Source: Io17-Chloro-G2 sp034420695
Lineage (GTDB): Bacteria > Chloroflexota > Dehalococcoidia > Lucifugimonadales > UBA3495
Assembly (NCBI GenBank): GCA_034420695.1
Contig: DAOULB010000015.1
Span: forward strand, 52,294-116,293
Direction: 5' to 3'
Length of the DNA: 64,000 nt
The translations under genes were made by a program, and so were the position numbers. Positions 52,910-61,682 of this stretch are shown in pieces. The stretch's first letter is position 1. Every line of letters begins with the position of its first letter. The notes beneath the pieces are model-generated. The model was not told the DNA's origin. It was given only the letters and a program-made list of their open reading frames with translations, and searched no databases.

Positions 52910-53485
52910 ATGGGACAGACCACCACAGCCCCCGACGAAGAGGCCATGGTCGAGACCATCGATCAGGACACCCAACCCGCCAACCAGAAGCCCCAGACCC
53001 TGGTTGAAATCATCGAGTCCGCCCTCCTCGACGAGGACGGAGAAACCAGCCAGGAAGAGGCGGACGAGGCAGCCCAGAACATCGCCGGCAACGAGGAACT
53101 CAAGGAATTGATGGACCTCACCAGAGACAAGAGAAAGCTGGAGGCCGAGCTCAACAGCAAGAAAAAGCGCATCGCCATCCTGGAACCCCGGGTCGCCGAG
53201 TGGATGGCCCTCAACGAGTACAAGGCCCTCAAGGTCAACGACACCACTGCCATCCTGCACCGGGAACTCTTCGCCAGCCTCATAAGGGACGAGGACGGCA
53301 CCCACACCAGCGCCCACAAGGCTCTGCAGGAGAGCGGCCTAGGCTATCTGGTCAAGGAGGACGTCGCCACCCAGAGCCTGAAGGCCTACGTCAAGAACGC
53401 CGACAAGACCGGCGACCCCATCCCCGAGGGCGCCCTGCCCTTCATCAAAATCAGCGAGGTATTCCAGGTCCGGGTCCGGACCTGA
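52910..53485 (+). CDS. Phage protein with a central coiled coil
   Basis: This 191-residue protein has an acidic N-terminus, a Lys/Glu-rich coiled coil (LMDLTRDKRKLEAELNSKKK) and a C-terminal alpha/beta part (NEYKALKVNDTTAILHREL). It sits between the SNF2 helicase and a Cys-containing protein, so a role in replication or recombination is likely from context only. The ATG follows AAGGAGAAAC. Confidence 0.55.
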   Translation: MGQTTTAPDEEAMVETIDQDTQPANQKPQTLVEIIESALLDEDGETSQEEADEAAQNIAGNEELKELMDLTRDKRKLEAELNSKKKRIAILEPRVAEWMALNEYKALKVNDTTAILHRELFASLIRDEDGTHTSAHKALQESGLGYLVKEDVATQSLKAYVKNADKTGDPIPEGALPFIKISEVFQVRVRT

Positions 53486-53535
53486 GCCCCGACCGGCTTC
53501 AACAACCGAGGACCCCAAAAAACAAGGAGGCTCAA

Positions 53536-54555
53536 ATGGCCAACAATCAGGCAACAAAGGAAAAGAAGAAGGGCACCAAGCCCATCTACCGCGCCCTGAG
53601 CGCCAGCGAAGAGGAGATCCAGGAGAACATCGAGATCATCCGGGACAACCAGGCCGGCCAGCCCCTGAGCGACCGGGACCTGGGCCGGGTCACCATCCCG
53701 CCTCAGGGAATGACCAAGTGGGTCATATCCGGCGTAGGCGGTGACCAGTACGTCGACGCCATCGAGGGAGTCGTCGTCCACATAGGAACCCCCAGGGCCT
53801 ACTGGTCCAAGTCCATGGAGGAGGACGGCAGGACGCCCCCCGACTGCAGCAGCCCCGACGGCATCACCGGAATCGCCGCCCCCGGAGGAGGAGTCGACTG
53901 GACGACCAGGAAGTGCATAGACTGCCCCTTCAACGTCTTCGGGACCTCCCGCACCGGCAGCCAGACCGGCAAGGCATGCAAGGAGCAGCGGCTCCTCTAC
54001 GTCCTGCGGCCGGAGAACTTCCTCCCCATGGTGGTGCAGGTGCCGGTGACCAGCATCCCCGCCGTCACCAAGTACGTCACCCAGCTCAGCACCATCCCCA
54101 AGTCCTACAAGAGGGTCCACACCAGCCTGACCCTGGAGAAGGTCGACGGCCCCCCGCCCTACAGCAGGATCGTCGTCCAACTCGCTGGTGACGTCGACAA
54201 GGAAACCGCCCCCAAGCTCAAGCAGTACGTCGACAACGTCACCCCCCTGCTGGCCGCTCCCCAGTACCAGCCAGAACCCATCCGGATGGAGGCAGTGGAG
54301 AAGGCCAAGCAGGACGCCTTGGTCGCAGCCGGCGAAGCCGCCCAGGAACAGGCCCAGGACAGCGCGCCCACAGAGGGCGCAGCGTCCCGGGACAACGTGC
54401 CTCCGGCGGAAAACCAGGAACCCAAGGCCCCCGCGCCGGAGGCCAGCGACAGCACCCCGGTCCAGGAAAGCATGCTTGGCACCGAGGACGGGGAACCCAC
54501 CCAGCAGGAACTGAGGGAAATGGAGGAAGCCGGGGCAGCGCCGGCCAACAGCTAA
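53536..54555 (+). CDS. Phage protein, candidate single-stranded DNA-binding-like
   Basis: This 339-residue protein has a mixed N-terminal part with Cys residues: CIDCPFNVFGTSRTGSQTG then ACKEQRLLYVLRPENFLP. These spaced Cys could bind zinc. The C-terminal 110 residues are acidic and Pro/Ala/Gln-rich, a layout found in single-strand binding proteins whose acidic tail recruits partners. I do not recognise its family. The ATG follows AGGAGGCTCAA. Confidence 0.5.
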   Translation: MANNQATKEKKKGTKPIYRALSASEEEIQENIEIIRDNQAGQPLSDRDLGRVTIPPQGMTKWVISGVGGDQYVDAIEGVVVHIGTPRAYWSKSMEEDGRTPPDCSSPDGITGIAAPGGGVDWTTRKCIDCPFNVFGTSRTGSQTGKACKEQRLLYVLRPENFLPMVVQVPVTSIPAVTKYVTQLSTIPKSYKRVHTSLTLEKVDGPPPYSRIVVQLAGDVDKETAPKLKQYVDNVTPLLAAPQYQPEPIRMEAVEKAKQDALVAAGEAAQEQAQDSAPTEGAASRDNVPPAENQEPKAPAPEASDSTPVQESMLGTEDGEPTQQELREMEEAGAAPANS

Positions 54556-54740
54556 AAAAGCAGAAAGCCGCGCGAGCAGGCAGACCTCCCAAGCGGCGGG
54601 CCTCCCCTAGCCCGCCGCCCAAGAGCCACGGATTAACACCACCGGAGATTGAAGACAAGGGGCTACGCCCCTGCCCAAGGGCAACGCGCCCAGAGAGGGA
54701 AAGGATACGCCTGCTCCGGGGCCATCAGGAGAACCGACCG

Positions 54741-56369
54741 ATGGACCCCAAGACTTTTTTGACAACCCTGTGGGGAGACACCCCACCCGGGCCGGTCCTC
54801 GTATGGACTCTACCGGGCAAAGACTCCCACTGGTACAAGAAGTTTGACCAGGTCAACAAGGACCTGGCCAGGCGAAAAGCCAAGGACATCTACACCGGGG
54901 TTGGACTGCCCGTGACCAACCCTCCCATGTCCCGCAAGATCCGTGGCCTCGCTGAAAGCGTCACGGCCATAACCGGCATGTGGGCGGACATCGACGTCGC
55001 CCACCACTCCCACAAGAAACAGAACCACGCCCCGACCACCGACAAAGCCCTGGAGATCCTCGAGCAATTCACCTTCACCCCGACCTTGACGATAAACAGC
55101 GGCCACGGCGTCCAGGCATGGTGGCTCTTCGACAAACCCTGGACCTTCGACTCGGCCCAGGAAAGAAACCAAGCCCAGGCCCTGGCCCAATGGTGGTACC
55201 ACCACCTGAACAACTTATGCCAACAGGAAGGCTGCGTAGCCGACCCCGTCTGGAGCATAGACCAAGTCCTGCGGGTCCCAGGCACCATCAACAATAAGGA
55301 CCCGCAAGAACCCGTACCGGTCACCGTCATATCCAGCGACGGCCCCAGGTTCGAACGCCAAGAGTTCCTGGACCGGGTCCCCAAGGACTTCCGACCGGTC
55401 ATAGCGGTGAGCAAGGACCGCAACGGCAAAGTACACGACAACGGCCTGATTCTAAAGGGCGACGCCAACCCGCCCACCGAGAAACTCCTAAACCTGCTGG
55501 ACATACACCCCAAGTTCAGGGCCTCGTGGCGGGGAGAACGCACAGACTTGGAGGGCTCGCCCTCCTCCTACGACATGTCCCTGGCTCACATCGCCCTCTC
55601 CAGCCAGTGGACCGACCAGGAAACGACGGACCTCCTGATCGCCTGGCGCCGCAAGCACGGCCACGACCTCAAGCTACGGGAGGACTACTACGCACGCACC
55701 ATAGCCAAGGCACGGGAGCCCATCCAGGTCTCAAAGGCCGAGGAGCAACTCTCAGAAGCCCTGGACAACCCGGAAGAGCCAAACGGAGACATCATCAAGG
55801 ACAGCCTAGGGACCCTCATGGGGTTCGGAATTATCCACGTCATCAAGTACGTCGGGGAACCCTCCATCTACCGCTTGGTCACAGACAAGGGTGACGCCAA
55901 CCTGGGCGAGATCACATCCATCACCAGCCAGACCAACTTCAGGAACAAGTTCGCCGACGCCACCGGCCACCTCATCCCCAAGCAGGACCCAAAGCTCTGG
56001 GACAAGAGCGCCCAAGCGTTGCTAAGCGCCTGTGAATGGGTCGAGGTAGGGGACGCCACCCACCCCTCCAGACAGACCAAGGCCTGGCTCGCCAGCTACC
56101 TCCTGGACAAGAGCATCCTCGACGACCCAGAGGAGGCCGCCCGGGGAAAGAAACCCTACACCCGAAGGGGCCAAACCTTCATCTTCGGCGACGACTTCAA
56201 GAAGTGGCTCGAGCACAGCACAGGCAACCAGCTGTCCGACCATTCCATATCCCAGCGCCTCAAGATGGTCGGCGCCAATTCCGACAAGGTCACCATAAGC
56301 GTGGGGGGCAAGAAAACCAGCCGAAGCTGCTGGCAACTCCCCAATTTCGACGAAGAAGAGGCCCATTAA
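54741..56369 (+). CDS. AEP-type primase/polymerase
   Basis: This 542-residue protein fits the archaeo-eukaryotic primase (PrimPol) superfamily in its N-terminal half. The D-x-D motif is in MWADIDVAHH (Asp83, Asp85), the sxH motif in NSGHGVQAWWLF (Ser120, His122), and the third acidic residue in WSIDQVLRVPG (Asp174). The C-terminal half is mostly helical with no helicase motif, so it may bind DNA or a partner. It would make primers for phage replication. It is followed by an origin-like segment. Confidence 0.78.
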   Translation: MDPKTFLTTLWGDTPPGPVLVWTLPGKDSHWYKKFDQVNKDLARRKAKDIYTGVGLPVTNPPMSRKIRGLAESVTAITGMWADIDVAHHSHKKQNHAPTTDKALEILEQFTFTPTLTINSGHGVQAWWLFDKPWTFDSAQERNQAQALAQWWYHHLNNLCQQEGCVADPVWSIDQVLRVPGTINNKDPQEPVPVTVISSDGPRFERQEFLDRVPKDFRPVIAVSKDRNGKVHDNGLILKGDANPPTEKLLNLLDIHPKFRASWRGERTDLEGSPSSYDMSLAHIALSSQWTDQETTDLLIAWRRKHGHDLKLREDYYARTIAKAREPIQVSKAEEQLSEALDNPEEPNGDIIKDSLGTLMGFGIIHVIKYVGEPSIYRLVTDKGDANLGEITSITSQTNFRNKFADATGHLIPKQDPKLWDKSAQALLSACEWVEVGDATHPSRQTKAWLASYLLDKSILDDPEEAARGKKPYTRRGQTFIFGDDFKKWLEHSTGNQLSDHSISQRLKMVGANSDKVTISVGGKKTSRSCWQLPNFDEEEAH

Positions 56370-56695
56370 GGCGATGCCAGCAGACCCCAAAAGGCCCTTC
56401 CCAGATATGAAAACCAGAATCTGTCCTTTATACACGCCCGCGAGGGATCGTCAATTCCTTCCCTCCAACTATTTTGCCTTACTCTGGCTACTCCACTACT
56501 CCAACCCCTTTTTGATACTGCAATTTATATTTGGCAAAGGTCTTTTTGATACTTCCCTCTGGAGTAGTGACAGGTGTCCTCTCACTACTCCACACACTCG
56601 TAGGGCCGCCCTGATTTAGAGAAAAAGGGGGGGTGCCTTCGCGCGCACGCGTATAAAGGACAGATTTTGCCCTCCAGCTACAAAAAGGCAGAAAA
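56370..56695. other. Intergenic origin-like region with iterons, bracketed by a 16-bp inverted repeat
   Basis: No gene is likely. A perfect 16-bp inverted repeat lies at 56418-56433 and 56651-56666. Between its arms, the segment is T-rich and carries direct 12-mers CTTTTTGATACT (56508-56519, 56542-56553) and the 10-mer CACTACTCCA at 56494-56503 and 56583-56592, with its inverse TGGAGTAGTG at 56560-56569. It lies between the primase and helicase genes, where phage origins often sit. Confidence 0.6.
56418..56666. repeat. Perfect 16-bp inverted repeat bracketing iterons
   Basis: The left arm starts AATCTGTCC and the right arm ends GGACAGATT; both are 16 bases and match base for base as inverses, with 217 bases between. 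Arms this long over short noncoding DNA are unlikely by chance. They may form a cruciform or mark the ends of a small mobile segment. Confidence 0.75.
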
Positions 56696-58336
56696 ATGAC
56701 CACCGACACAGCAGAAGAACTACCCGAGATGACCACCGACATGACCGAGTTCCGGGTCGTCGGCCCCCCGGGCTGTGGAAAGACCACCTGGCTCGGCCAC
56801 CAAGTCCACCGCGCGGCCGATAAAGGCCAGAACGTCCTTATCTCATCCCTGACCCGGGCCGCTGCCGCCGAGGTCGCCGGCCGCAACCTCAACATTCCCC
56901 CCGACAACTTAGGAACACTCCACGCCCACTGCTTCCGCAGCCTGGGCAACCCCGAAATCGCCGAGAACAAAAAGCACCTCGCCGAGTGGAACAAGGAGTA
57001 CCCTTCCTACGCCCTGACTCTCAGCGAAGCAGACAAGAGCGCCCGCATCGACGAGGACAACATGGAGCCATCCGCCGGAAGCCTCCTTGGCGACCAGCTG
57101 ATGTCCGAGTACCAGATTGCCCGGGCCCGCATGTCCACGAACATGTCCCTGAAGGCCAGGGACTTCGGCGACAAGTGGACCATCTGGAAGGAATACAACG
57201 GCCTCATGGACTTCACCGACCTGATAGAGGTCTGTTTCAAGGACGTCGATTCCGCCCCCGGCTGGCCCGACGTGATATTCATCGACGAGTCCCAAGACCT
57301 GGACCTCCTGGAAATGTCCCTCATCAGGAAGTGGGGCCGTGCCGCAGGATACCTCGTAGTCGTCGGAGACCCCGACCAGTCCATCTACACCTGGCGGGGC
57401 GCCGCCCCCGAGGCCTTCACCAACCCCCCGATACCCGCCGAGTACCGCAGGGTCCTGGCCCAGTCCTACCGGGTACCCAGGGCCGTCCACGCCACCGCCG
57501 TCAAGTGGCTGAGCGGCATCGAAGGACACCAGCCCGTCGACTACTACCCCAGGGACCACGACGGGGAGATCCGCTACATCGACTACAGCTACAACCAGGC
57601 CTCACTGCTCCTTGAGGACGCCGACCAGTACCTCAAACAAGGCAAGAAGGTCATGTTCCTCACCACCTGTGCCTACATGCTCGGCCCCCTGCTGGAACAC
57701 CTCCGCAAGAACGGCATCCCCTGGCACAACCCCCACCGCCGCAACAACGGCGCCTGGAACCCCTTAGCCCGCCGCCGCAACCGCAGCAGCGGAGTAGAAC
57801 GCCTCATCGACTTCCTGTCCATGAGTACACAAGGGAGTTGGACCCTGGACCAGTTCGACAACTGGACCAAGAACGTCAAGAGCAAGGGCACATACACCCC
57901 CAACGGCCAAGGACTGGCCCAGCTCGCCACCCCCGCCAGCGACGGCCTGATGGACTGGGACGACCTGACAGAGATCCTGTCCGAAGAGGCCATAGAAGCC
58001 GCACTAAGCGGAGACGTGGACTGGTACCAGGAACAACTCAAGGCCGACAAGAAAAGCGGCTCAAGGTTCCCCATCAACGTAGCCAAGCTCCACGGCACCG
58101 AGAGACTCGAGAAGGAACCACAGGTAATCACCGGAACCATCCACTCAGTCAAGGGCTCAGAGGCCGACGTCGTCTACCTCTTCCCTGACCTAAGCAAGGC
58201 CGGCATGCGGGAGTGGGTAGGAAGCGAGCAGCAACGCTCCTCCGTCTACCGCCTGCTCTACGTCGGCATGACCCGGGCCAGGGAGTCCCTGATCATCTGC
58301 TCCCCCGCAGTCCTGGGGGAGGCCCCAGACGTGTGA
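56696..58336 (+). CDS. UvrD/Rep-like superfamily 1 DNA helicase
   Basis: This 546-residue helicase has Walker A VVGPPGCGKTTWLG (Lys29), motif II FIDESQDLD (Asp197-Asp201), motif III VVGDPDQSIYTWRGA, motif IV-like SYRVPRAVHATA, motif V TIHSVKGSEADVVYL and motif VI LLYVGMTRARE. It is a 3'-5' translocase of the UvrD type, but shorter than cellular UvrD (about 700 residues). The ATG follows a weak purine stretch (AAAAAGGCAGAAAA). It would unwind DNA in phage replication. Confidence 0.9.
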   Translation: MTTDTAEELPEMTTDMTEFRVVGPPGCGKTTWLGHQVHRAADKGQNVLISSLTRAAAAEVAGRNLNIPPDNLGTLHAHCFRSLGNPEIAENKKHLAEWNKEYPSYALTLSEADKSARIDEDNMEPSAGSLLGDQLMSEYQIARARMSTNMSLKARDFGDKWTIWKEYNGLMDFTDLIEVCFKDVDSAPGWPDVIFIDESQDLDLLEMSLIRKWGRAAGYLVVVGDPDQSIYTWRGAAPEAFTNPPIPAEYRRVLAQSYRVPRAVHATAVKWLSGIEGHQPVDYYPRDHDGEIRYIDYSYNQASLLLEDADQYLKQGKKVMFLTTCAYMLGPLLEHLRKNGIPWHNPHRRNNGAWNPLARRRNRSSGVERLIDFLSMSTQGSWTLDQFDNWTKNVKSKGTYTPNGQGLAQLATPASDGLMDWDDLTEILSEEAIEAALSGDVDWYQEQLKADKKSGSRFPINVAKLHGTERLEKEPQVITGTIHSVKGSEADVVYLFPDLSKAGMREWVGSEQQRSSVYRLLYVGMTRARESLIICSPAVLGEAPDV

Positions 58337-58413
58337 GGACAGCACAAAGGGCCAAGGGCGGGTTCCTGTCCCTTCATTCCAACACAGGGGCAGAAGACCC
58401 GGGAGAAACCGAA

Positions 58414-58560
58414 ATGCAACGGGGATGGAGAGCATACAAGGACGTGAAGAGGCCACGGTCAAAAGACCGGACCAACCAGGCCGGCCGCATCAGCAAGAAA
58501 CGGAGGACTGCCCACAAAAACCAGGAGATGGCCCTGAGGCAGAAGGGCCTCCTCAAGTAA
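58414..58560 (+). CDS. Small basic protein
   Basis: This 48-residue protein starts MQRGWRAYKDVKRPRSKDRT and continues rich in Lys and Arg. The ATG follows GGGAGAAACCGAA. Its basic charge suggests nucleic-acid binding. No family is recognised. Confidence 0.45.
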   Translation: MQRGWRAYKDVKRPRSKDRTNQAGRISKKRRTAHKNQEMALRQKGLLK

Positions 58561-58606
58561 AGACCCCAAAGCGGCCACAAGGAACGGCCCAGGGAGAGCA
58601 GACAGG

Positions 58607-59338
58607 ATGAAACATAAATACATGGCATTCGACATAGAAACCGTCACCCCCTTTCCAGAGGGCGAAGACTGGAGGGACCACACCCCGCTGGGCATCGGCT
58701 GCGCCGCTGCCTGCGCCCTGGACGGCAAATACCCCGAGCCAATGGCCTGGTACGGGAGCCTAGTCAACGGGGCCATCCCAATGCAGATGAGCCCCCAGGA
58801 ACTCCGCCAGATGGTCGAGGACCTAACCGACCTCACAAGAGAAGGCTACACCCTTCTCACCTGGAACGGCATGGGCTTCGACTTCGACGTCCTCGCCCGG
58901 GAGTCGGGAAGCTTCGAACAGTGCAAGGAACTGGCGCTGAACCACGTTGACATGATGTTCCATCTCTTCGCCGTCAAGGGCTACCCCCTCGCACTCAGCA
59001 CCGCCGCCCACGGCATGGGAACCGAGGACAAGACCGAGGGAATGGACGGTGCCAAGGCCACCCAGATGTGGGCCGACCACGAAAACAGGCAAGCCGTCCT
59101 CGACTACTGCAAGCAGGACACCAGGTCAACCCTCGACCTGGCCCTCGCCTGTGAGACCAACAGGAACCTCACGTGGACCAGCAGGAGCGGCAGAAGGCAG
59201 GTCCTCACCCTCAGGGGCGGCTGGGCCACTGTCCGGGAGGCAATGCTGATGCCGGCCCCGGACACCTCCTGGATGGACAACCCGATTCCCAGGACCCAGT
59301 TCACCGGCTGGCTCCAGGAAAACGGGCCCCGGAACTGA
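58607..59338 (+). CDS. DEDD-type 3'-5' exonuclease
   Basis: This 243-residue protein fits a DnaQ/PolB-like RNase H-fold exonuclease. Catalytic acidic residues: FDIETV (Asp9, Glu11), TWNGMGFDFDVL (exo II Asp), and YCKQDTRSTL (exo III Asp with Tyr upstream). It has no polymerase domain. In a phage replication operon it may proofread for a host polymerase or act in recombination. Confidence 0.82.
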   Translation: MKHKYMAFDIETVTPFPEGEDWRDHTPLGIGCAAACALDGKYPEPMAWYGSLVNGAIPMQMSPQELRQMVEDLTDLTREGYTLLTWNGMGFDFDVLARESGSFEQCKELALNHVDMMFHLFAVKGYPLALSTAAHGMGTEDKTEGMDGAKATQMWADHENRQAVLDYCKQDTRSTLDLALACETNRNLTWTSRSGRRQVLTLRGGWATVREAMLMPAPDTSWMDNPIPRTQFTGWLQENGPRN

Positions 59339-59373
59339 ACCGAGGCAACAGACGAAACAGGCTGAAGAGCATT

Positions 59374-59814
59374 TTGAAGGCGTTGACACTGTACCAGCCT
59401 TGGGCATCCCTGGTCGCCGCCGGCATCAAGACGACGGAGACCCGCGACTGGGCCCCGCACACCTACCTCATCGGGGAGAGGATAGCCATCCATGCCGGCC
59501 GCCACGTCGTGGCCAACCACCGTTACCTCAATCCCGCCGTACGGGACGCAGTTACAGACCTCTTCGGCCAAAGGTGGGACCTAGTAATTCCCAAGGGCGC
59601 CATAGTCGCAACCGCCGTCGTCGCCCACGCCTACAGGGTCAACGAGTCCGCGAACCACAACGGCCAAGCCCACCAGAAAGACCCCTACGGCAACTACCAG
59701 CCCGGCCGCTGGATATGGGTCCTGGAGGACATAAAGCCGCTAGAACCCCCCATACCAGCCCGAGGCAGCTTAGGCCTCTGGGAATGGGACCAAGACCAAG
59801 AAGACACAATCTAG
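59374..59814 (+). CDS. ASCH domain protein
   Basis: This 146-residue protein has the ASCH signature LTLYQPWASLVAAGIKTTET, then RDWAPHTYLIGERIAIHAGR, and ends with strands typical of the fold. ASCH proteins bind RNA, and some cleave N4-acylcytidine in RNA nucleosides. The start is a TTG at 59374 (leading to KALTLYQPW). It sits among phage replication genes. Confidence 0.8.
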   Translation: MKALTLYQPWASLVAAGIKTTETRDWAPHTYLIGERIAIHAGRHVVANHRYLNPAVRDAVTDLFGQRWDLVIPKGAIVATAVVAHAYRVNESANHNGQAHQKDPYGNYQPGRWIWVLEDIKPLEPPIPARGSLGLWEWDQDQEDTI

Positions 59815-59855
59815 GCACGGCTTGTCGTCAACACCACAGCCCTGAGGAAGACACA

Positions 59856-59999
59856 TTGACCCACCACCTGAATATGACCGAAGACCACCCCGGCACCGAC
59901 CAGCTGAAACTCTTCACCTGGGTCGATATAGCCAGGTGGCCTAACCCTATCCTCGCCAAGAAGGGAAAGGCAACCATCACCGAAGGGAAAGCCCAATGA
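59856..59999 (+). CDS. Small phage protein
   Basis: This 47-residue protein starts at a TTG (59856) with GAGGAAG seven bases upstream; an ATG at 59874 is an alternative. It reads DQLKLFTWVDIARWPNP and then a basic tail. Its stop overlaps the ATG of the next gene. No family is recognised. Confidence 0.45.
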   Translation: MTHHLNMTEDHPGTDQLKLFTWVDIARWPNPILAKKGKATITEGKAQ

Positions 60000-60842
60000 C
60001 ACAGGACACGTTGCAATGGCTTGCTGAAGCCGAACCCCAGCCCCCCAGCCCCCTGGTCACATACCTGAGCCTGGGTTGGGGAATCCAGAGCTTCTGCATA
60101 GCCTCAATGATCGCCCTGGGCTACCTCCGGATGATAACCGTAGCCGTCCACGCCGACACCGGCCACGAGAGCATCGAGACGTACCACTTCGCCGAGAGGT
60201 GGACACCATGGCTCCAGGAGAGGGGCCTCAAGATCGTCACCGTACAGGCCCGGCCACACCGACATAATCCGGCAGGAATGGGGCATCGGCTCAATCATGA
60301 TCCCCGCCTTCACCAAGGACCGGGACACCGGAGAGCAGGGGCAGGTGCCCCGCCAATGCACCCATGACTGGAAGGTCATGCCGATACGCCGGCACGTCCG
60401 GAGCCTGCTGCCCCCCGGCCAGCCCAAGCCCGGCGCGGTCGAGTCCTGGCAGGGAATCTCCTGGGACGAAATACGCCGCATGCGCTCCTCCGACGTCCAG
60501 TACATCAACAACGTCTATCCCCTCATCGAAAAGCGCATGACCCGGGCCGACTGCATAACTTGGCTCCAGACCCTGGGCCTGGAAGTGCCCCCGAAGTCGG
60601 CCTGCACCTTCTGCCCCTTCCACTCCGTCCAGCAGTGGAGGGACATGAAACGGAAGGGAGGCCACGTCTGGAAGGAGGCGGTGGCAGTGGACCACGAGAT
60701 CCGCCAGATGAGAAAGCTCCACGAGGTCTACGTCCACCCCAACCGCCGCCCCCTGCCCGAGGCCGTGACAATACCAGAAGACCACGGCGCCACCCAGATG
60801 GAATTGGACATCCCTTGCGACGGCGGAGTCTGCTGGGTCTAG
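59996..60842 (+). pseudogene. PAPS-reductase/ATP-pyrophosphatase-like phage protein, frameshifted
   Basis: Two overlapping frames join to one PP-loop protein. Frame 1 (59996-about 60260) has TYLSLGWGIQSFCIASMIAL with a PP-loop variant (SLGWGIQS; family SGGxDS-like), then AVHADTGHES. Frame 2 takes over at about 60265 and reads TDIIRQEWGIGSIMIPAFTK, then CTHDWKVMPIRRH and CTFCPFHSVQQW. The Cys pair and His in the latter resemble phage relatives with an Fe-S or zinc site. One base is missing near 60260. The break may be real or a sequencing error. Confidence 0.7.
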
Positions 60843-60884
60843 CCCAACCAAGACCCCGCCAAACAACGAACCCAAGAAGGACAC

Positions 60885-61175
60885 ATGACCAACAGAACAC
60901 AACCCGAATGCATCGACCTCAACGTCCAGGGCATATACAGCGTCTACATCGAGGTCTTCAACGGAGGCCACAAGGTAATCGTCTGTCCCTGCTGCGATGG
61001 GGACTGCGAGCACTCCAGCCACCCCGGCAACAACCCCCAGACCATCCACTACCAGTGCGACACCTGCCAGGGCGAGGGACACCTGAAAATTCTCAAGGAG
61101 CACAGCGCTAATGGGAACCCAGTGGACCGGGACAAGAATCGCCAACACGCTGAAGCTGGCCCGCTCCAAAGATAA
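60885..61175 (+). CDS. Small Cys-rich protein
   Basis: This 96-residue protein has VIVCPCCDGDC and YQCDTCQGEG, a zinc-ribbon-like arrangement like that of DnaJ-type Cys repeats. The ATG follows AAGAAGGACAC. The last 22 codons overlap the next gene, which suggests that the true end may be shorter. It is probably a nucleic-acid or protein binding phage protein. Confidence 0.55.
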   Translation: MTNRTQPECIDLNVQGIYSVYIEVFNGGHKVIVCPCCDGDCEHSSHPGNNPQTIHYQCDTCQGEGHLKILKEHSANGNPVDRDKNRQHAEAGPLQR

Positions 61176-61425
61176 CCCGGAGACCTGGGAGATCCACGGA
61201 GAACACCCCTTCGTCCGAGCCCAGGCCACCACCCAAGAGTTGTACGACCTGGCATGCCAAGTGATCCAGCACCTGGAACCAGAGGTCAAGGAAGACAAGA
61301 TACAGTGGCTCCGGGACTACCGGCGCCTCACCGGCGCCAACCTCCGGGACGCCCAGGAAGCCTGGGCCAAAGCCCACCCCGAAAGAGCCGGCAAGGAAGA
61401 AGCAGAGAGAGCGGCCACAAGGTGA
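61111..61425 (+). CDS. Small phage protein
   Basis: This 104-residue protein starts MGTQWTGTRIANTLKLARSK and ends with an Ala/Glu-rich helix (RDAQEAWAKAHPERAGKEEA). It overlaps the preceding gene by 65 bp. The ATG has AAGGAG ten bases upstream. No family is recognised. Confidence 0.5.
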   Translation: MGTQWTGTRIANTLKLARSKDNPETWEIHGEHPFVRAQATTQELYDLACQVIQHLEPEVKEDKIQWLRDYRRLTGANLRDAQEAWAKAHPERAGKEEAERAATR

Positions 61426-61434
61426 AAACAACCC

Positions 61435-61674
61435 ATGAAGAAATGCCAGAAGTGCGGCGGTTGGATGACCCCGGACAAGATAACGCCGCCGGAAGGCACC
61501 CAGACCATTTGGGAGTGGACCTGCCTGAACTGCGGGAAGACCATCTACGGGGAACCCCCGGGCCCCGACTTGCCGACCTGGAACGGGCCGGTCCCGGACC
61601 CGGCATTCCACCCGAGCTCGACCTACGCCCCGGAGGAGGAGAGCCTGACCACCGCGGACACGGGCAGAAGCTGA
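61435..61674 (+). CDS. Small zinc-ribbon protein
   Basis: This 79-residue protein has MKKCQKCGGWM (Cys4, Cys7) and WTCLNCGKTI (second C-x-x-C), the four Cys of a zinc ribbon. The C-terminal half is Pro-rich and disordered-looking. It may bind nucleic acid. Confidence 0.6.
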   Translation: MKKCQKCGGWMTPDKITPPEGTQTIWEWTCLNCGKTIYGEPPGPDLPTWNGPVPDPAFHPSSTYAPEEESLTTADTGRS

Positions 61675-61682
61675 CTCCCCCC

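Noticed and set aside
52520..54180. Long minus-strand frames opposite the phage genes
   Set aside because: They are shadows caused by strong C-ending codon use in the plus-strand genes.
56374..56619. An 81-codon frame after the primase
   Set aside because: It runs through the iterons and inverted repeat, with no ribosome binding site.
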